Both the position numbers and the translations under genes were made by a program. This document shows, piece after piece, positions 11,727 through 23,886 of a stretch of DNA of 64,000 nucleotides (position 1 is the stretch's first letter; every line of letters begins with the position of its first letter). The notes under the pieces were generated by a model. That model was not told the origin of the DNA. It saw nothing but the letters and a program-made list of their open reading frames with translations, and did not search any database. This DNA comes from Turnera subulata (taxonomy: Eukaryota; Streptophyta; Magnoliopsida; Malpighiales; Passifloraceae): NCBI GenBank assembly GCA_028386065.3, contig JAKUCV010002008.1, positions 2,587 to 66,586 of the forward strand, given 5' to 3'.

Positions 11727-13181
11727 GTTCTACCCCACTTATAAGAAATTTCGTCCTCGAAATTTACGTAAGAAGCTAAGCAACCAAGTGCTTAACTGAC
11801 ACAACAAGAGTTATCCGATATCAAGGTATCATTGGCCAAAACTACCAAGTAGAACCGTCAAATATGTCCTTCAAAACACATATGTTTAACTTTTCCGAGC
11901 AAGATTCCACCAAACCAAGTCGATCATCAACTTTAGTCAAACATGATCCATAGAACAAAGAGATCAAAGCATTCACCCAATAGTCTCACTCAAACATCAT
12001 CAACATTATTAATACCAGAATCCATAAACCATTCATTCATTATCACTCAACCAAAAATATCCGATCTTTAACCCACTAAGCATATCCTCAGATAATAAAA
12101 CCCAAAATTGTTACCTAAGTAACCAGATCATCACTCCCAATGTGAATTCCTCAAGACCAACACTCCTTAACATATATTTCATGTTCTGAACCTCAAAGTA
12201 AATCCTACCACTAGAAACCACTCATATATATCCCGGATCATACCTTAGACACTAGAAACCACTCATTACCAAAACTTCATAATCTAATTCCATACCATGG
12301 ATTCCTTAAGACCCAAACATCCTTGTCTAACTCATACTTATAAGTCTATCGCCCAAATTAATATGAACATCAAAGTTTCTTTAATGAAGAACTTAAAACA
12401 CCACCGTATCTCTTGACACACAATTACCTAACTAGCGATAAATTCTCAATTCCCGAGATCACCTCAAAAACTCAGACCTCAATATGAACATATTATCGAC
12501 ATCCTCATCCAGCACATGAACTATAACCTCAACAACATATGCATGATCAAAACCTTTTTATCACAGACACCATTAATACCTCAAACCTCAACCAAGTTAA
12601 ATATCCCAAATATCATTGAAAAAATTTTCCGCAAATATGCCATTAGATCAACCTCAATCAACTCAAGAAGTTATCATCTCGAACTCCGAACAGGAATAAA
12701 ACCAAATTATAATCCACGAATAAATTCAAATCCTCGAGCTCAGCAAATCAGACCACAAGAAACTTGATCACCAAGATCACAAGAATTCAAATCCACAAGT
12801 TTCACAAAAGATCATCTCCTGACAGACTTAACATCCAAGCTCAGATCGATGGTTCTTACTTGTATTGACAAGTTCCATATAGACAAGAAAACAAGCAAAG
12901 AGTCAAGTGTCAACACCGACTCTGACAAAATAGTGGACACCCCACAAAATAATTTCTGCTACAGCTTAAGCTGTAAAGGTAAGCATGTCGGTTCAACGAC
13001 AATATCGGGTCGCACCGACCCACAGCAGGTGCGTGTCCTCCACCGGATCCATAGTACGACTCACTACATGAATGCATATGACAATGCAACAAACAATTCA
13101 AATAGGAGCAGACATATACACATAAGTGAAAAACAAGTATCCAAACATCCCAAAGGATCTACAGCCTGCTCCGCTACCAAC
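11727..13181 (-). other. V internal non-coding region with primer site and polypurine tract
   Basis: Only 1455 bp separate the LTRs. The minus-strand primer site is at about 13163-13180 (TTGGTAGCGGAGCAGG), a variant of the initiator-Met tRNA site used by chromoviruses. The polypurine side at 11727-11760 reads TCTTATAAGTGGGGTAGAAC just before the LTR. Between them the DNA is A/T-rich and I see no gag, pol or other protein signature. Confidence 0.85.
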
Positions 13182-16100
13182 TGAAACGCCCGTGTCCCAA
13201 TATGTTAATATAAAATAGAATTTAAATATAAAATGACAAATTTGCCCTTATCAAACCCGGGACACAAAAATCAACAACTAAACACCCGTATCCCAAAATG
13301 TCTAATTAAATTAATAAAAGCATATGAAAAGACTAAATTGCCCTTTCTACCCGGAATACGACACAAATATGATAATCATCATAAAATTATGCAATATATC
13401 ATACAATAAGTAATACAATCCGAGTATGCAGCGGAAGACAAATACTTAAACAAATATGAATGTAATGCACCCTATGGATCCGACCCGAGCAGGAAGGCAC
13501 CGCCACTTGCTGACATGCACCACTGCTCAACGAACAGCTAACCTGTAAAAGTCTGTGAGGGGGTGAGACCAACCACTGTCTCACCACAAACAAATAAACC
13601 AGTATATACAAATACAAATCAACTACAAGTACACCGGCATCAGGCAACAGCAACCACAATGCACAAGCAAGACATCATCAGACTACAAACCATCACTTAT
13701 CATTACTTATATCATTATCTTTTTTATTAGGTTTAAATATTTTACTAGGGCCCTCTACTGTGTGCGTCGAGCTCGGTCCCGTCTCATGAGACAACCAGGG
13801 CATAAGCCCAATATAAACTGGGCAAGGCCCAATACAATCAGAGAGAGAGATAGACAGAGAGAAAGAGGGAGGTAGAAAGCGGGGGATAAAAAGAGGGAGG
13901 TAGAACTGGTCATCACAGACCCATATGCTAAACCGCATATACCAAGCTATCCCGCATGCAATCCCGAGGGGTATCACTTCCCGCTCGAACCAACCGGTTA
14001 ACAGCCCCACAGTAGAATTATTATAGTATGTTATTCTCAATTATCCTTTAAGAGTTGTACCATACGTAACAGGGTTGTGTGGATTTAACATCTTATTCTC
14101 AAATCCGGGCCTCCAGCCCACAGTCCACCACACAAACCACAAAAACCATATATCACGTTATTTAACACACAAAACAAGTCATGCTCGACAGGCATATTAT
14201 ACCACACTGGTACACAGTTCATATAATCATGCACACTTCATCAGAGACATCATCAATAAAATACCAAGTGTAAGCAAGGACATTTGCAAAGCAGGCAAGC
14301 ATGCATACAGCATTCAATGCCAAACAAATAATACCACTTTATATACCAAGATAACTAACCGAGCATTGTAGGCAGTAATGCATACAAAGGTTTATAAGTC
14401 CTCAACTTGGCCACAATAATTGCCTCGGGTGCTGAAGCCTCATTCCGTTTTTAATGCTCCTATATTTATAATAAAAATACAACATATCAGGTTCACATCA
14501 TCTATAGTAAATGCATATGCCAATGTCGTGACTATATCGATATATCATCTTAGTCTTTAAGCCCAGCCAATATTCTCAAGCCCTTAATAGGTCTAAGCCC
14601 ATATTAATAAAAGCCATTGGGCCTAAAGCCCATCTTAAATTAATTACTCTATCTTGGGCCTATAGCCCACTTCATTAGTCATTGGGCCTAAAAGCCCATA
14701 TAAAATTAATATGACATTAATTGGGCCTAAGCCCGGCCCATCCTCAAAATCACATTAACCGAACTCCCGAGCCCAGACATTTTTCGGCCTGAAGAGACTA
14801 TGTACGTCGGTACGATTCCGGCACGTGCCTCTCAACTCGTCTCTCTCGGTTTCCACTAATATTATTTATTTCCGATACATGGATTAAATGCAGTACATGA
14901 CATGTATAAAACCAAATACGGCATCGCTAGGAGTTTACCGTTTGATGTCGATTTCCAATGCTCGCCGGAACAGTGACCATGCTCGCCGGATTCCGGTCAT
15001 CTCGCCGGAGAACTCCACAACAAAGCCAAAAACTAACCATAACAAATCTGCCATCATTCAATCAGCATCCGATTCAACAACACATCTACCACAATCATCA
15101 AAACGAAACCATAGATCATACATGACCGCTTAAGAGAAGAAATAAGGACTTGAATCCTTACTGGAAATCAAATTCGTGCACAGGAGGCGTCAGATTCGCA
15201 TCAAGCCCCAACTAGACCCAAGTTGCCCAGACACAAGTTTTGCCCCGAAGAATGCCAACACCACTGCCGGCACAGTCACCACCCATTTGGCCATTGACGC
15301 ACGCCAACCACCAAACTGGGAACAGCAACAACAAACCATCGTCCCACCGACACCGTCACAACAATAAACAACACTACACCACCGACACATCAACAACCCC
15401 GATTAATAAATCGGCCCCAAAGACAAAAATGAAAAGAAAGGAAGAACAGGGGAAACGAAACGGAGAGATTGTCAGAAACTTACCGAGCGACGACGAAGGG
15501 CGACGATGGCACCTACGTCGAATCCATGCCCGATTCGTCCCCCACAAGGCCCACCAAACCTCATCCCGGTCTGCACTACCGTCCAGCAACACGGGTAGCA
15601 TCATGGCGACTCCTCGTCACAGCCCAGAGAACCCCGAGCCTTCTCCTACTTCGTTGCAGCGGCGACGTGTTACTCGGATGGCTGCAATTCGAGGAGAGAG
15701 AGGAACACGAGGCAGCGGCGACAACACGCTCTTGCGCGTCCTTCCTCTTAACTGTAGTGGCGGCGGCGCAAGGAAAGTGAGGAGAAGAAAGAGGGGTGGA
15801 GTGCGGCGGTTCTGAGTGAGAACAAAGAGGGAAAGGGGGAAGAGATCGTGGGGAGTGAAGAGGGAGACCCGGTCGGCGGCTCGGGAAAAAGGAAGAGGAG
15901 GAAAAGAAAAAGAGAGGTGAGAGGGAGAAAGAGATGACTTGTATACCACCACTCTAGGGTTAGGGTTTTCGTCAAAAGCAAAACGGCGTCGTTTTGCTTC
16001 CAAACGACGTCACTTCGTCTTCAAGCCCTCCCTTGGTCAACCCGAAAGTCAAAACACACATAAGTGTGTGTTTTATGTTATAGCTCAGCCCAAAACTACG

Positions 16101-16347
16101 TAGTTTTAGACTAAACTACACCATGCCTTGTGTTTCACCACAAAATACAAATAAACTCCAAAAGAAATCCAATTACGGTTTAATTTCACCATTAAATAAA
16201 TATTTCCAAAGAAAAGAATAAGAAATTAATAATAATCTTCTTGACCAAAAATCCTGGAAGTTCCTCGAGGGTAAAATTGGAAATAAAATTTTAAAAAAAT
16301 TCTTAAAATTCCATAGAAATTAATTACCGAAAATTCGGGGCGTTACA
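13182..16347 (-). repeat. V 5' LTR
   Basis: Longer partner of 8721-11726. The extra segment at 14219-14380 is absent from the other LTR and is bounded by short similar words (ACACA/TACAAAGG), so a deletion in the left LTR is more likely than an insertion here. The three palindromes are preserved at 15976-15999, 16051-16074 and 16092-16107. Confidence 0.93.
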
Positions 16348-17185
16348 GTTCATCAAAGAGAAAAGGCACTTCTTCATTCAAGAGATTAGTAAGAGGTTTG
16401 GCTACCTTTGTGAAATCCTTAATGAATCTTCTGTAAAATCCAGCATGTCCAAGAAAACTGCGAATCGCCTTGACTGAATTCGGTGGAGGTAAGGTCTCTA
16501 TCACATCTATCTTGGCTTTGTCTACTTCAATCCTACGTTCGAAAACTAAATGTCCAAGAACAATTCCTTCTTGTACCATTAAATGGCATTTTTCACAATT
16601 AAGCACCAAATTAGTCTCCTCACATCTTGTAAGTACCTTCGATAGGTTAGATAAACAATCCTCAAATGTCTTCCCGTAGACTAAAAAGCCATCCATGAAA
16701 ACCTCCATAAGAAATAATAAGAATGCTTAACTAATCGCTCAAGCATTTGATCGATAAACAGCAGTGGAAAGTGATCCTTGCGCGTAGCACTGTTCAGCTT
16801 CCTATAGTCAATACACATTCTCGTAATCCTTGTTCTTGACCACTGTCATTCCTCCTTTCTTCGGTACCACGTGAACTGGGGCTACCCATTCACTGTCAGA
16901 AATTGGATAAATAATCCCTGCATCAAGAAGCTTAAGAATCTCCTTTTTCACAACTTCCTTCATATTCTCATTGAGCCTCTTTTGACTTTCAATGCTTGGT
17001 TTACTACCTTCCTCAAGCAAAATCCGATGCATGCAGAATGTAGGACTAATTCCTTTCAAGTCCTCAATAGAATATCCAATAGCTTTCCTATGCTTCCTAA
17101 GCACATCAAGTAACATCTCCTCCTCTACTTTGCTCAATTCGGCATTGATAATAACAGGATATGTAGAGTCGGGACCTAAGAATAC
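16348..17185 (-). pseudogene. Y reverse transcriptase, internally deleted
   Basis: The N-terminal RT part (about 17185-16808) includes IEDLKGISP, KEILKLLDAGIIYPISDS and APVHVVPKKGG, continuing in another frame as the RMCIDYRKLN-type block. The sequence then jumps, near 16710, to the catalytic region, losing roughly the RT core between the two. The second part (16708-16343) shows MEVFMDGF, where the usual FMDD reads FMDG, so a catalytic aspartate is gone. It continues through SFLGHAGFYRRFI. V interrupts the frame at 16347, and RNase H follows at 8710. RT is certainly inactive. Confidence 0.88.
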
Positions 17186-19792
17186 TTATCGTAGCTTAGA
17201 TGGTAATGGTTTTAGCTCTACCTTTGGCGTGCTTCGAACATCATCTTTCTTCTTTTCTCCAATCAATTCATAGCTCTTGTCTTCGGTCGCTTCCAATGGT
17301 GGCGTGGAATGTAAAATTTCTGCACTTTGGGCAATCTCCAAGTCGTCATCTTCAGTAGTGTCATTAGTCACCAAGCAATTCAAGAGTGGGTCATCACTAC
17401 TCTCTACTTTTCTCACTTCCTTCACGGCATCATCAATAAAATCAACTCGGAAACAACTGTCTTCTTCAAATGGTCCTTCGGTAGCACGTAAGACATTGAA
17501 CTCGATTTTCTCATTCCCATTCCTTAAAGTAAGCTTTCCATCACGAACATCAATTTGAGCTCCAGCTGTAGCTAAGAACGGTCTCCCAAGAATAATCGGC
17601 ATTTGAAAATCAATCTCCATGTCGAGCACCACAAAATCGACTGGTACGAAGAACTTTCCAACCTTGATTGGAATATCCTCCGATATCCCTATTGGATATT
17701 TGACAGATCGATCCGCAAGCTGAAGAGAGATGGTAATCGGCTTCATATCTTCAATATCTAGCTTCTTAGCAATTTGCTTTGGAATCAGACTAACACTGGC
17801 TCCCAAATCACATAGAGCTCGCTCAATGGAAATAGAACCAATATTGCAAGGAACAGAGAAACTTCCAGGGTTCTTCAGTTTCGGCGGCAGCTTGTTCTGC
17901 AGGATTGCGCTGCACTCCTTCGTCAAAGCCACTGTCTCGCAATCTTCTAGCTTCCTTTTCCTGGAAAGAATTTCCTTGAGGAATTTAGCATAAGCAGGCA
18001 TTTGAGAAATTACTTCAGTAAATGGAACATTAATATGCAATTTCTTTAAATGTTCAAGAAATCTCCCGAATTGTTCGTCTTTTTTGTCCTGCTGAAGTCG
18101 CTGAGTGAATGAAACCGGTGGTTCATAAGCTTTGACTTCAGGCCATATCTCCTTCGGTTGCTCTCTTTTCTGCTTCGTTAGCTTCCACTTGGGAATCCAC
18201 TTCTCTTGCTCTTGCTTCTTTTCCTCTGCTCCCTTTTTAGGTAACTGCTTCTCCGCTTTTGGTTGCTCATCTTCTTCTTCTTGTTTAATGTTGGTGTCAG
18301 CTTCATCTTCTTTAGGTGGATAGGGATCATCTAACTGCTTACCGCTTCTAAGTGCTACAGCCTTGACTTGCTCTCTCGGATTAACTGTGGGCTGTCCCGG
18401 TAGGTTTCCTGGTGTCCTCATGATCACCTCTGCTTGCTGCGCAAGTTGCGTCTCAAGCATCTTCGAGTGAGTCTCCATATTCGCCATCCGATTATTGAAT
18501 CCTTGCATCATCTCCGTTTGCATACGTTGAGTCTCCATTATGGCTTTCATCATAGATGTAAGATCCATGTCTTGATTCTTCGGAATTTGCATGCTTGAAC
18601 TCTTCTGCCCATAATCGTTCCTTTGAAAGTTGCCTTGCTGGTTCGGGTTGCTCTCCCTCCATGAGAAATTAGGATGATTCCTCCATTCCGGATTGTATGT
18701 GTTGGTGTAGGGTCGTCGTTGTTGTTGGCGTTGATGAATGTAGTTCATCTGCTCAATCGTCAACTCGTCTCCGGTTGGACAATTCATTGAATTGCGTCCA
18801 GCACCTGCACATTTATCACAAATTAAACTCGGCATAACAGCAGCAACACATGATTTTACCTGCTGTCTCAAAGAATCTAGCTTCGAATTAAGCATTGTCA
18901 CTGTCTCTACTTCCAGAATTCCAGCTACTCGCTTGTCGTTTGATCGTGAAGAGCTCTGGTAACTATTACTCACCATCGTCTCCAACTTCTTATACGCCAC
19001 ATCTGGTGCTTGCACCATGAATGCCCCTCCTGAAGCTGCGTCCAAAATCATGCGCAAAGGCTCATTTAAACCATTAAAGAACGGTTGAACTATAAGCCAT
19101 TCGGGTAATCCATGTTGTGGGCATCCTTGAATAAGATCCTTGTAACGTTCCCATGCTTCACAGAAACTTTCTCTATCGTATTGAGTGAATGATGTAATCT
19201 TGCTCCGGATACGTGCTGCTTTATCAGGTGGATAATATTTGGCAAGAAAAGCCTTTGACAGCTCCTGCCACATCTTGTATGTTCCAGCTCCTCCTGACTT
19301 CAACCACTTCTTAGCCTTGCCTTGCAAAGAAAATGGGAATAATCGAAGTCGAATTGCATCATCAGTCGCTCCGTTGATCTTGATCAAATCACAAATCTCC
19401 GTAAACGTTTGTAGATGTTGATTCGGGTCCTCATTATCCAGGCCTCCAAATTGTTCCTGTTGCACTATGTGAATGAGTGCTGTCTTCAGTTCGAAATTGT
19501 TGGCATTGATCGCTGGCCTTGCAATGCTCGACTGCACGATATCCAAACTCGGTGTTGCGTAGTCACGCAATGTCTTGTTTCCTTCTTCTGCCTTGATGAC
19601 TGTCTCGAAATTATCTGTTACAACTTCTGCTTCCTCTTCTATTTCAGTGTCTTGAAGAAACTCCAAAGGCTCTAGAACTTGCTTCTGCTTTCGCTTGTTC
19701 GCGCTTAGTTGCTTGTGTAATGTTCTCTCGATCTCCGGATTGATCTCAGGAGTTGAACTCGATGAAGCACCGCGTCTCGTCTTGGGCATCAA
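17186..19792 (-). CDS. Y Gag-protease polyprotein (Athila-type)
   Basis: 868 open codons start at 19792, about 140 bp after the primer site. Residues about 115-300 form the gag core (EDPNQHLQTFTEICDLIK, LRLFPFSLQGKAKKWL, CPQHGLPEWL). There is a cysteine cluster without a classic zinc knuckle (CDKCAGAGRNSMNCP), a glutamine-rich stretch, a charged region around residues 490-560, and an aspartic protease with DLGASVSLIP at about residue 660 and PIILGRPFLATAGA about 85 residues later. It would form the particle shell and process the polyprotein. A TAA at 17186-17188 now ends it; the RT frame continues directly beyond, so the stop is a nonsense mutation in one long gag-pol frame. Confidence 0.93.
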   Translation of the reverse strand: MMPKTRRGASSSSTPEINPEIERTLHKQLSANKRKQKQVLEPLEFLQDTEIEEEAEVVTDNFETVIKAEEGNKTLRDYATPSLDIVQSSIARPAINANNFELKTALIHIVQQEQFGGLDNEDPNQHLQTFTEICDLIKINGATDDAIRLRLFPFSLQGKAKKWLKSGGAGTYKMWQELSKAFLAKYYPPDKAARIRSKITSFTQYDRESFCEAWERYKDLIQGCPQHGLPEWLIVQPFFNGLNEPLRMILDAASGGAFMVQAPDVAYKKLETMVSNSYQSSSRSNDKRVAGILEVETVTMLNSKLDSLRQQVKSCVAAVMPSLICDKCAGAGRNSMNCPTGDELTIEQMNYIHQRQQQRRPYTNTYNPEWRNHPNFSWRESNPNQQGNFQRNDYGQKSSSMQIPKNQDMDLTSMMKAIMETQRMQTEMMQGFNNRMANMETHSKMLETQLAQQAEVIMRTPGNLPGQPTVNPREQVKAVALRSGKQLDDPYPPKEDEADTNIKQEEEDEQPKAEKQLPKKGAEEKKQEQEKWIPKWKLTKQKREQPKEIWPEVKAYEPPVSFTQRLQQDKKDEQFGRFLEHLKKLHINVPFTEVISQMPAYAKFLKEILSRKRKLEDCETVALTKECSAILQNKLPPKLKNPGSFSVPCNIGSISIERALCDLGASVSLIPKQIAKKLDIEDMKPITISLQLADRSVKYPIGISEDIPIKVGKFFVPVDFVVLDMEIDFQMPIILGRPFLATAGAQIDVRDGKLTLRNGNEKIEFNVLRATEGPFEEDSCFRVDFIDDAVKEVRKVESSDDPLLNCLVTNDTTEDDDLEIAQSAEILHSTPPLEATEDKSYELIGEKKKDDVRSTPKVELKPLPSKLR

Positions 19793-19929
19793 CCAAAATC
19801 GACAACACTATATAAAAAAAGAAACAAAAATTGATTCGAGAAAAATAAAAAGAAACAAAGAGAAACTAATGCGAAAAAATAAAACCTAGAGTAATCTAAC
19901 TGCAATCTCAATAGTATTAAAACCGTTTG

Positions 19930-19950
19930 TTCCCCGGCAACGGCGCCAGA
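19930..19950 (-). other. Y primer-binding site
   Basis: On the minus strand TGGCGCCGTTGCCGGGGA lies a few bases after the 5' LTR. It is the Athila-type primer site, complementary to a tRNA 3' end reported as tRNA-Asp for this lineage. W and X carry almost the same site. Confidence 0.85.
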
Positions 19951-19957
19951 AAAAGCT

Positions 19958-21782
19958 TGATGCATTTTATTTACGCGTAACTTTCTCAAATTTATAATTC
20001 TTGATCAATTCACAACACGACACACAAATAACTCACGAGTAAACGCAACGATTGTTAACTGCAAGCGCACAGTGTACTATGTAGTGTAGTAGTCTAATCA
20101 AGGTCGATCCACGGAACAAGGGAAATAAGTACTACCTAATGTCACAGTTTATGATTATCTAGGCAAATCAAATAAAAGATGGTATAGGGTGATGTCGACT
20201 AGGCTAGAAGGAAAAGAAATAAAATTGCAAGCTTAATCTAAAGTGAAGTTCTATCAATATCTAAAGCAATCTAGGAAATCGGGGTTCACACAATTACTAT
20301 CTAGGCTTATTATGCATGGATGTCGATTTCTATCATTGATGTGTGACTGTGAGAAATTTTTTCTAATGTCTTAATCCTCAGCTCTCGCATGTTGAATCAA
20401 ATATTCAGCAAAGATTTCTAGCTAGCTCTCGCATAGCCTAGCATCGATACTAAACTCATTAAGCACAAAACAATCAATCAAGCCCTAAGAAACTATCAGC
20501 TCTCGCATATTTTAGCATCAATCAATCTATGTTCTTCTAGGTATCATCATATAAATCACGCAGCTCTCGCATGTTGCAATCAATAAGAATCAATCCAAAG
20601 TAGAATATAAATTCGGCACATATAGATTGAACAATCAACACAATCAATTGAATAAACATCAATCCATAAATAATAAAACCATAGAAGTAATTGGCTACAT
20701 CCCTAATCCTAGATTAGAGAATTAGTTCATCATAATAAAATATCAAATCATCAAATTCTCACAAGAATTCATCAAGTAAACAATTTAACAGAAAGAAAAT
20801 CGAGATAAGGGAAGGAAGAAGAGTCGGCTGGCCGATTGGTGTAGAGAGTTGATGGCGTCAACTTGCTCCTCTCTGATGTCGATTTTTGTTGCAATTGGAC
20901 TGGTGATTCTGTGACTTTAAACCTTCAAATCTTTCTTGAAAAACGTTGAATTGTTGTGGGGAATAACCTTTGAAATTGGATGAGGAATTCGGCACCACCT
21001 AGAGGATCCAAAAGAGTCAAAAACCCTAACCCTACTAGTGTGTATGACCTAATAAATAACCAATCGGCAGAGCGTCGCCCTCTGACTTCTGGCTCCTAAA
21101 TATGTCGACCTTGGGGGTCCTTTTATACTGTCTTTAGCTGCTGGAAGTCGGTGGGGCTCTCCTTCTTTGATTGGAAATTGAATTCTTGACTGCACTCCAA
21201 GTTGGACTTTTGCCTGTTTTTTGACCCGAAAATTGCACGCCACTTAACTCCTGGAAGACGTCCGAACTGGGCTTTGGGATCTTCTACAAAGTTCTAGATA
21301 ATTCTCTCAGCTTTCTTTCCATAAATAGAACTATTCATTTGGACATCCTTCGCTCAAGATATCGCCGAAAAACTGGGCCTCGATCGGCACATAAAAATCT
21401 GCATCCTGGGCTGGATTAAAATAATTACTGCTCCTTGTAGACTCGTCGAAAAATTATGAAATTTAATCCATAGAAAGCTCTGAAAGTCTCTCACTTAATT
21501 TCGATTCCTAGAACTCCCAAAATCAACAAAATAGTCGGTTGTGCTCACTGTAGAAAGTGTCCTAAATTGGGCCTGGTTTCCAAACTTGGCTAAAAAGCTT
21601 CCATTCTTCCGTAAAAACGATAAGTTCCTGATAAAAACACTTAATCAGCATAATTGAGGTACTAATTGACATAATGCATGAAAACACACAATAATATAAA
21701 GATTATACACATTATCGACCAAGAAAACATAGTAAAAGCCATTCAAAACCATCATAGAAATACTAACATTTAGATGTTATCA
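19958..21782 (-). repeat. Y 5' LTR
   Basis: Partner of 1851-3698. The TATA-like box, read on minus, is GTATAAAAGG over 21121-21129, which sets the likely transcription start to its left. It ends at TGTTATCA (21775-21782), next to the right target-site copy GTACG. Confidence 0.93.
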
Positions 21783-22356
21783 GTACGGCTCTTGAAAGTT
21801 CTATCCAAGATGACTTAGCAGCTTTGGTCAAGGAGTATGTGGATGTATTTGCATGGTCCTATGAAGATATGTCAGGTATTGATCCAGCCATCACCCAACA
21901 TAGAATTCCCCTCTTTCCCAATGCCAAACCCGTGAAGCAGAAGGCCCTCCGTCTCCAACCTTAGTGGGCCTTGAAAGTGAAAGAAGAAGTTGAGAAGCAA
22001 ATTCGAGCCGGGTTTCTTGAAGTGATTGAGTATCCTGAATGATTAGCCAACATAGTGCCACTCCCGATGAAGGATGGAAAAGTGAGGATGTGTGTAGATT
22101 ATCGAGATTTGAACAAGGCCAGCCCTAAGGATGAGTTTCCACTACCGCACATTGTTCTTTCGGTGGACCCAATGGTCGGACGTGCATTGTTATCCTTCAT
22201 GGATAGATTCTCGGGGTACAATCAAGTGAAAATGGCACCAGAAGATAAACATAAAACGTCCTTCCGAACAGAATGGGAGACATTTTGTTACAAGGTCATG
22301 CCTTTTGGGTTGATCAACATCGGGGCAACATATCAAAGAATGGCCACTACGCTGCA
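21783..22356 (+). pseudogene. Z reverse transcriptase, N-terminal two thirds
   Basis: This continues the linker cut at 1850. Visible RT blocks are KEYVDVFAWSYEDM, RMCVDYRDLNKASPKDEFPLP, SFMDRFSGYNQVKM and CYKVMPFGL, ending in GATYQRMATTLQ at the W insertion. Two in-frame stops occur near 21962 and 22041. The catalytic block (YVDDMIVKS) lies after W at about 25310. Strong similarity to Tat-type RT. Confidence 0.9.
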
Positions 22357-23735
22357 GGCCACTAAAATCCACCAAAATATACACAAGAAAAATTCAAGTT
22401 CCTTTTCAAGTATTTAACCAATTAGTCCTTCAAAGAATATGCATAATTATTTCATGTAGAGAATGCGCAAATAAAAACAGTGTCCCATATGCAACTCTAA
22501 ACTCGCATCTCCACTAATGAGCATAAATCCAAAACCAGAGATCATTAGGTCTTTAAAGGGTAAAGTCTGGGGTTAAATGATTGTACCAAGGAAAAGGAGA
22601 TTAGGTGTTCAAATGTCTGCCAAGCTTGCTGCAATTAATCCTCTAAATAATGAAATATCTCATGGCAACAGACTGACTCTGTTAACAACTGTTACTGAAT
22701 TCTAGTACCCTGACTATACCCCTGCTTATTTTTTTTCTTTTTCATTTTTTAAATTTTCTTTTTTTTTCATTTTTCGTTTGTTTTTTTTTTTCAATTTTTT
22801 TTTTGTATATGAGCAATCAAGCAGGGATCCGATTGATGAAATTTGAGCATGGTCAACATTATACATTATGAAGCGCAGAGTAACAGGGTGAGTCTGTTGG
22901 TTGTCTATAACTTGGTGTGAGGATTGAAAATACAGCAAATAAGGCAAATGGGTATGGGCTAAAACAAGGAAAAGTTGTGCTGATCAAGCACATGATGGTC
23001 TATCAAAGGCTGCAAAGAGTTTTAGGTGGTTGATGTGGGTATTAAAGAAAAATTCTGACCATCTAAGTTAGGCTCAAAGGGGTAAACAAGGGATTGTATG
23101 ATCTAGGAGAGGCTAAAGGTCTAAGTGGTTGTTGAAGAACAATGAAAGCCTAAATCCTTTCTCTGATTAGTAAGTGTGCTAAAAATTTCGCCTCAATGAA
23201 AGTTTAAAGTTTTTCTAGGACAACATATTGCTTCTCTTTAAATTTTGTTCAAAAAGTATAAGCAATCCAAATCCTAAGGACATCATTATGGCAATACTTA
23301 ATCAAGAACCTCTCTGAAGCTAAATCAACACAAGCAACACAGAACAGAGTCACATTGTTACAAACAAAATAAGATAAACATCAAAATAAATAACTTAATC
23401 CATTTGGCCATGCCACAATGGTTTATGCAGAAATGAAACAATACCACAAATTGCAAATTTGCACCCCTAAACCTAAATAGAATAGTATCCTGGATAAATT
23501 AATGGGCACAAAGCATAAACAAAAAAATAAAACAAATAAGAAAAACAATATAAATGACATAGAGTTTAGAGATGCTTCTCTGGTTCCACTAATTCCATCT
23601 TGAGACATTGTTCTCCTAAATTCCAGCCATTTATGCTCTTTTCTTCTTTGCTTTTTTTTTTTGGAACCTGTTGAATCAAAAGAAAGAAAACAGAAACATA
23701 AAATAAAAATAAATATGTTAAAACTTAAAAATTCA
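22357..23735 (-). other. W 3' non-coding region
   Basis: No gene is seen. It contains a T-rich low-complexity tract at 22728-22805 and a block at about 23040-23110 (AGGCTCAAAGGGGTAAACAA) conserved with Y. The usual polypurine tract and 3' LTR are absent from the left edge. Confidence 0.7.
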
Positions 23736-23782
23736 TCGGGTTGTCTCCCGAGCAGTGCTTCTTTAACGTCTTTTAGCTGGAC
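23736..23782 (-). ncRNA. Conserved Athila stem-loop motif (W copy)
   Basis: On minus: GTCCAGCTAAAAGACGTTAA, then AAGAAGCACTGC and a hairpin with arms TCGGG (23747-23751) and CCCGA (23736-23740) around the loop AGACAA. The stem bases differ from those of Y and X but still pair. It is kept although W has lost all protein coding sequence. Confidence 0.6.
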
Positions 23783-23867
23783 AAACCTGAGAAGAGGGAA
23801 AAGAAACCGGTAAAATAATAAGAAAGCCTAACAAATCAAAATGCTAATCAATTATTTCAATTCTAGT

Positions 23868-23886
23868 CCCCGGCAACGGTGCCAAA
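23868..23886 (-). other. W primer-binding site
   Basis: On minus, TGGCACCGTTGCCGGGGAC follows the LTR by a few bases, matching the Athila-type site of X and Y with one or two differences. Confidence 0.8.

Larger units (their letters stand above)
8721..16347 (-). mobile_element. Element V: non-autonomous LTR element with 3-kb LTRs and no coding capacity (LARD-like)
   Basis: Two LTRs of about 3.0 and 3.2 kb (8721-11726, 13182-16347) flank only 1.46 kb of non-coding DNA. The ends are TG...CA (minus strand TGTAACGCCCCG ... CGGGCGTTTCA), with a perfect target duplication GTTCA at 8716-8720 and 16348-16352. On the minus strand a primer site GTAGCGGAGCAGG follows the 5' LTR, and GAGGACGAAATTTC plus AAGTGGGGTAGAAC precede the 3' LTR, as in Tekay/Del-like chromoviruses. 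Lack of proteins with long LTRs fits a large retrotransposon derivative. It splits the Y pol gene between RT and RNase H. Confidence 0.93.
1851..21782 (-). mobile_element. Element Y: Athila-type Ty3/gypsy retrotransposon, full ends, split by V
   Basis: Y is bounded by two LTRs of about 1.8 kb (1851-3698 and 19958-21782), with TG...CA ends and near-matching 5-bp flanks. Reading on the minus strand: 5' LTR, primer site for the tRNA-Asp-like sequence used by Athila elements, long gag-pro ORF, broken RT, V insertion, RNase H, a conserved stem-loop, GC-rich repeat, an Athila-type extra ORF, a long A/T-rich 3' region and the 3' LTR. No integrase core is present between RNase H and the stem-loop, and RT has an internal deletion, so Y is defective. 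Without V it is about 12.3 kb, a usual size for Athila. Confidence 0.93.

Noticed and set aside
17277..19675. Plus-strand open frames across the Y gag-pro gene
   Set aside because: They are shadows of the long minus-strand gag-pro frame, whose protein has clear gag and protease signatures.
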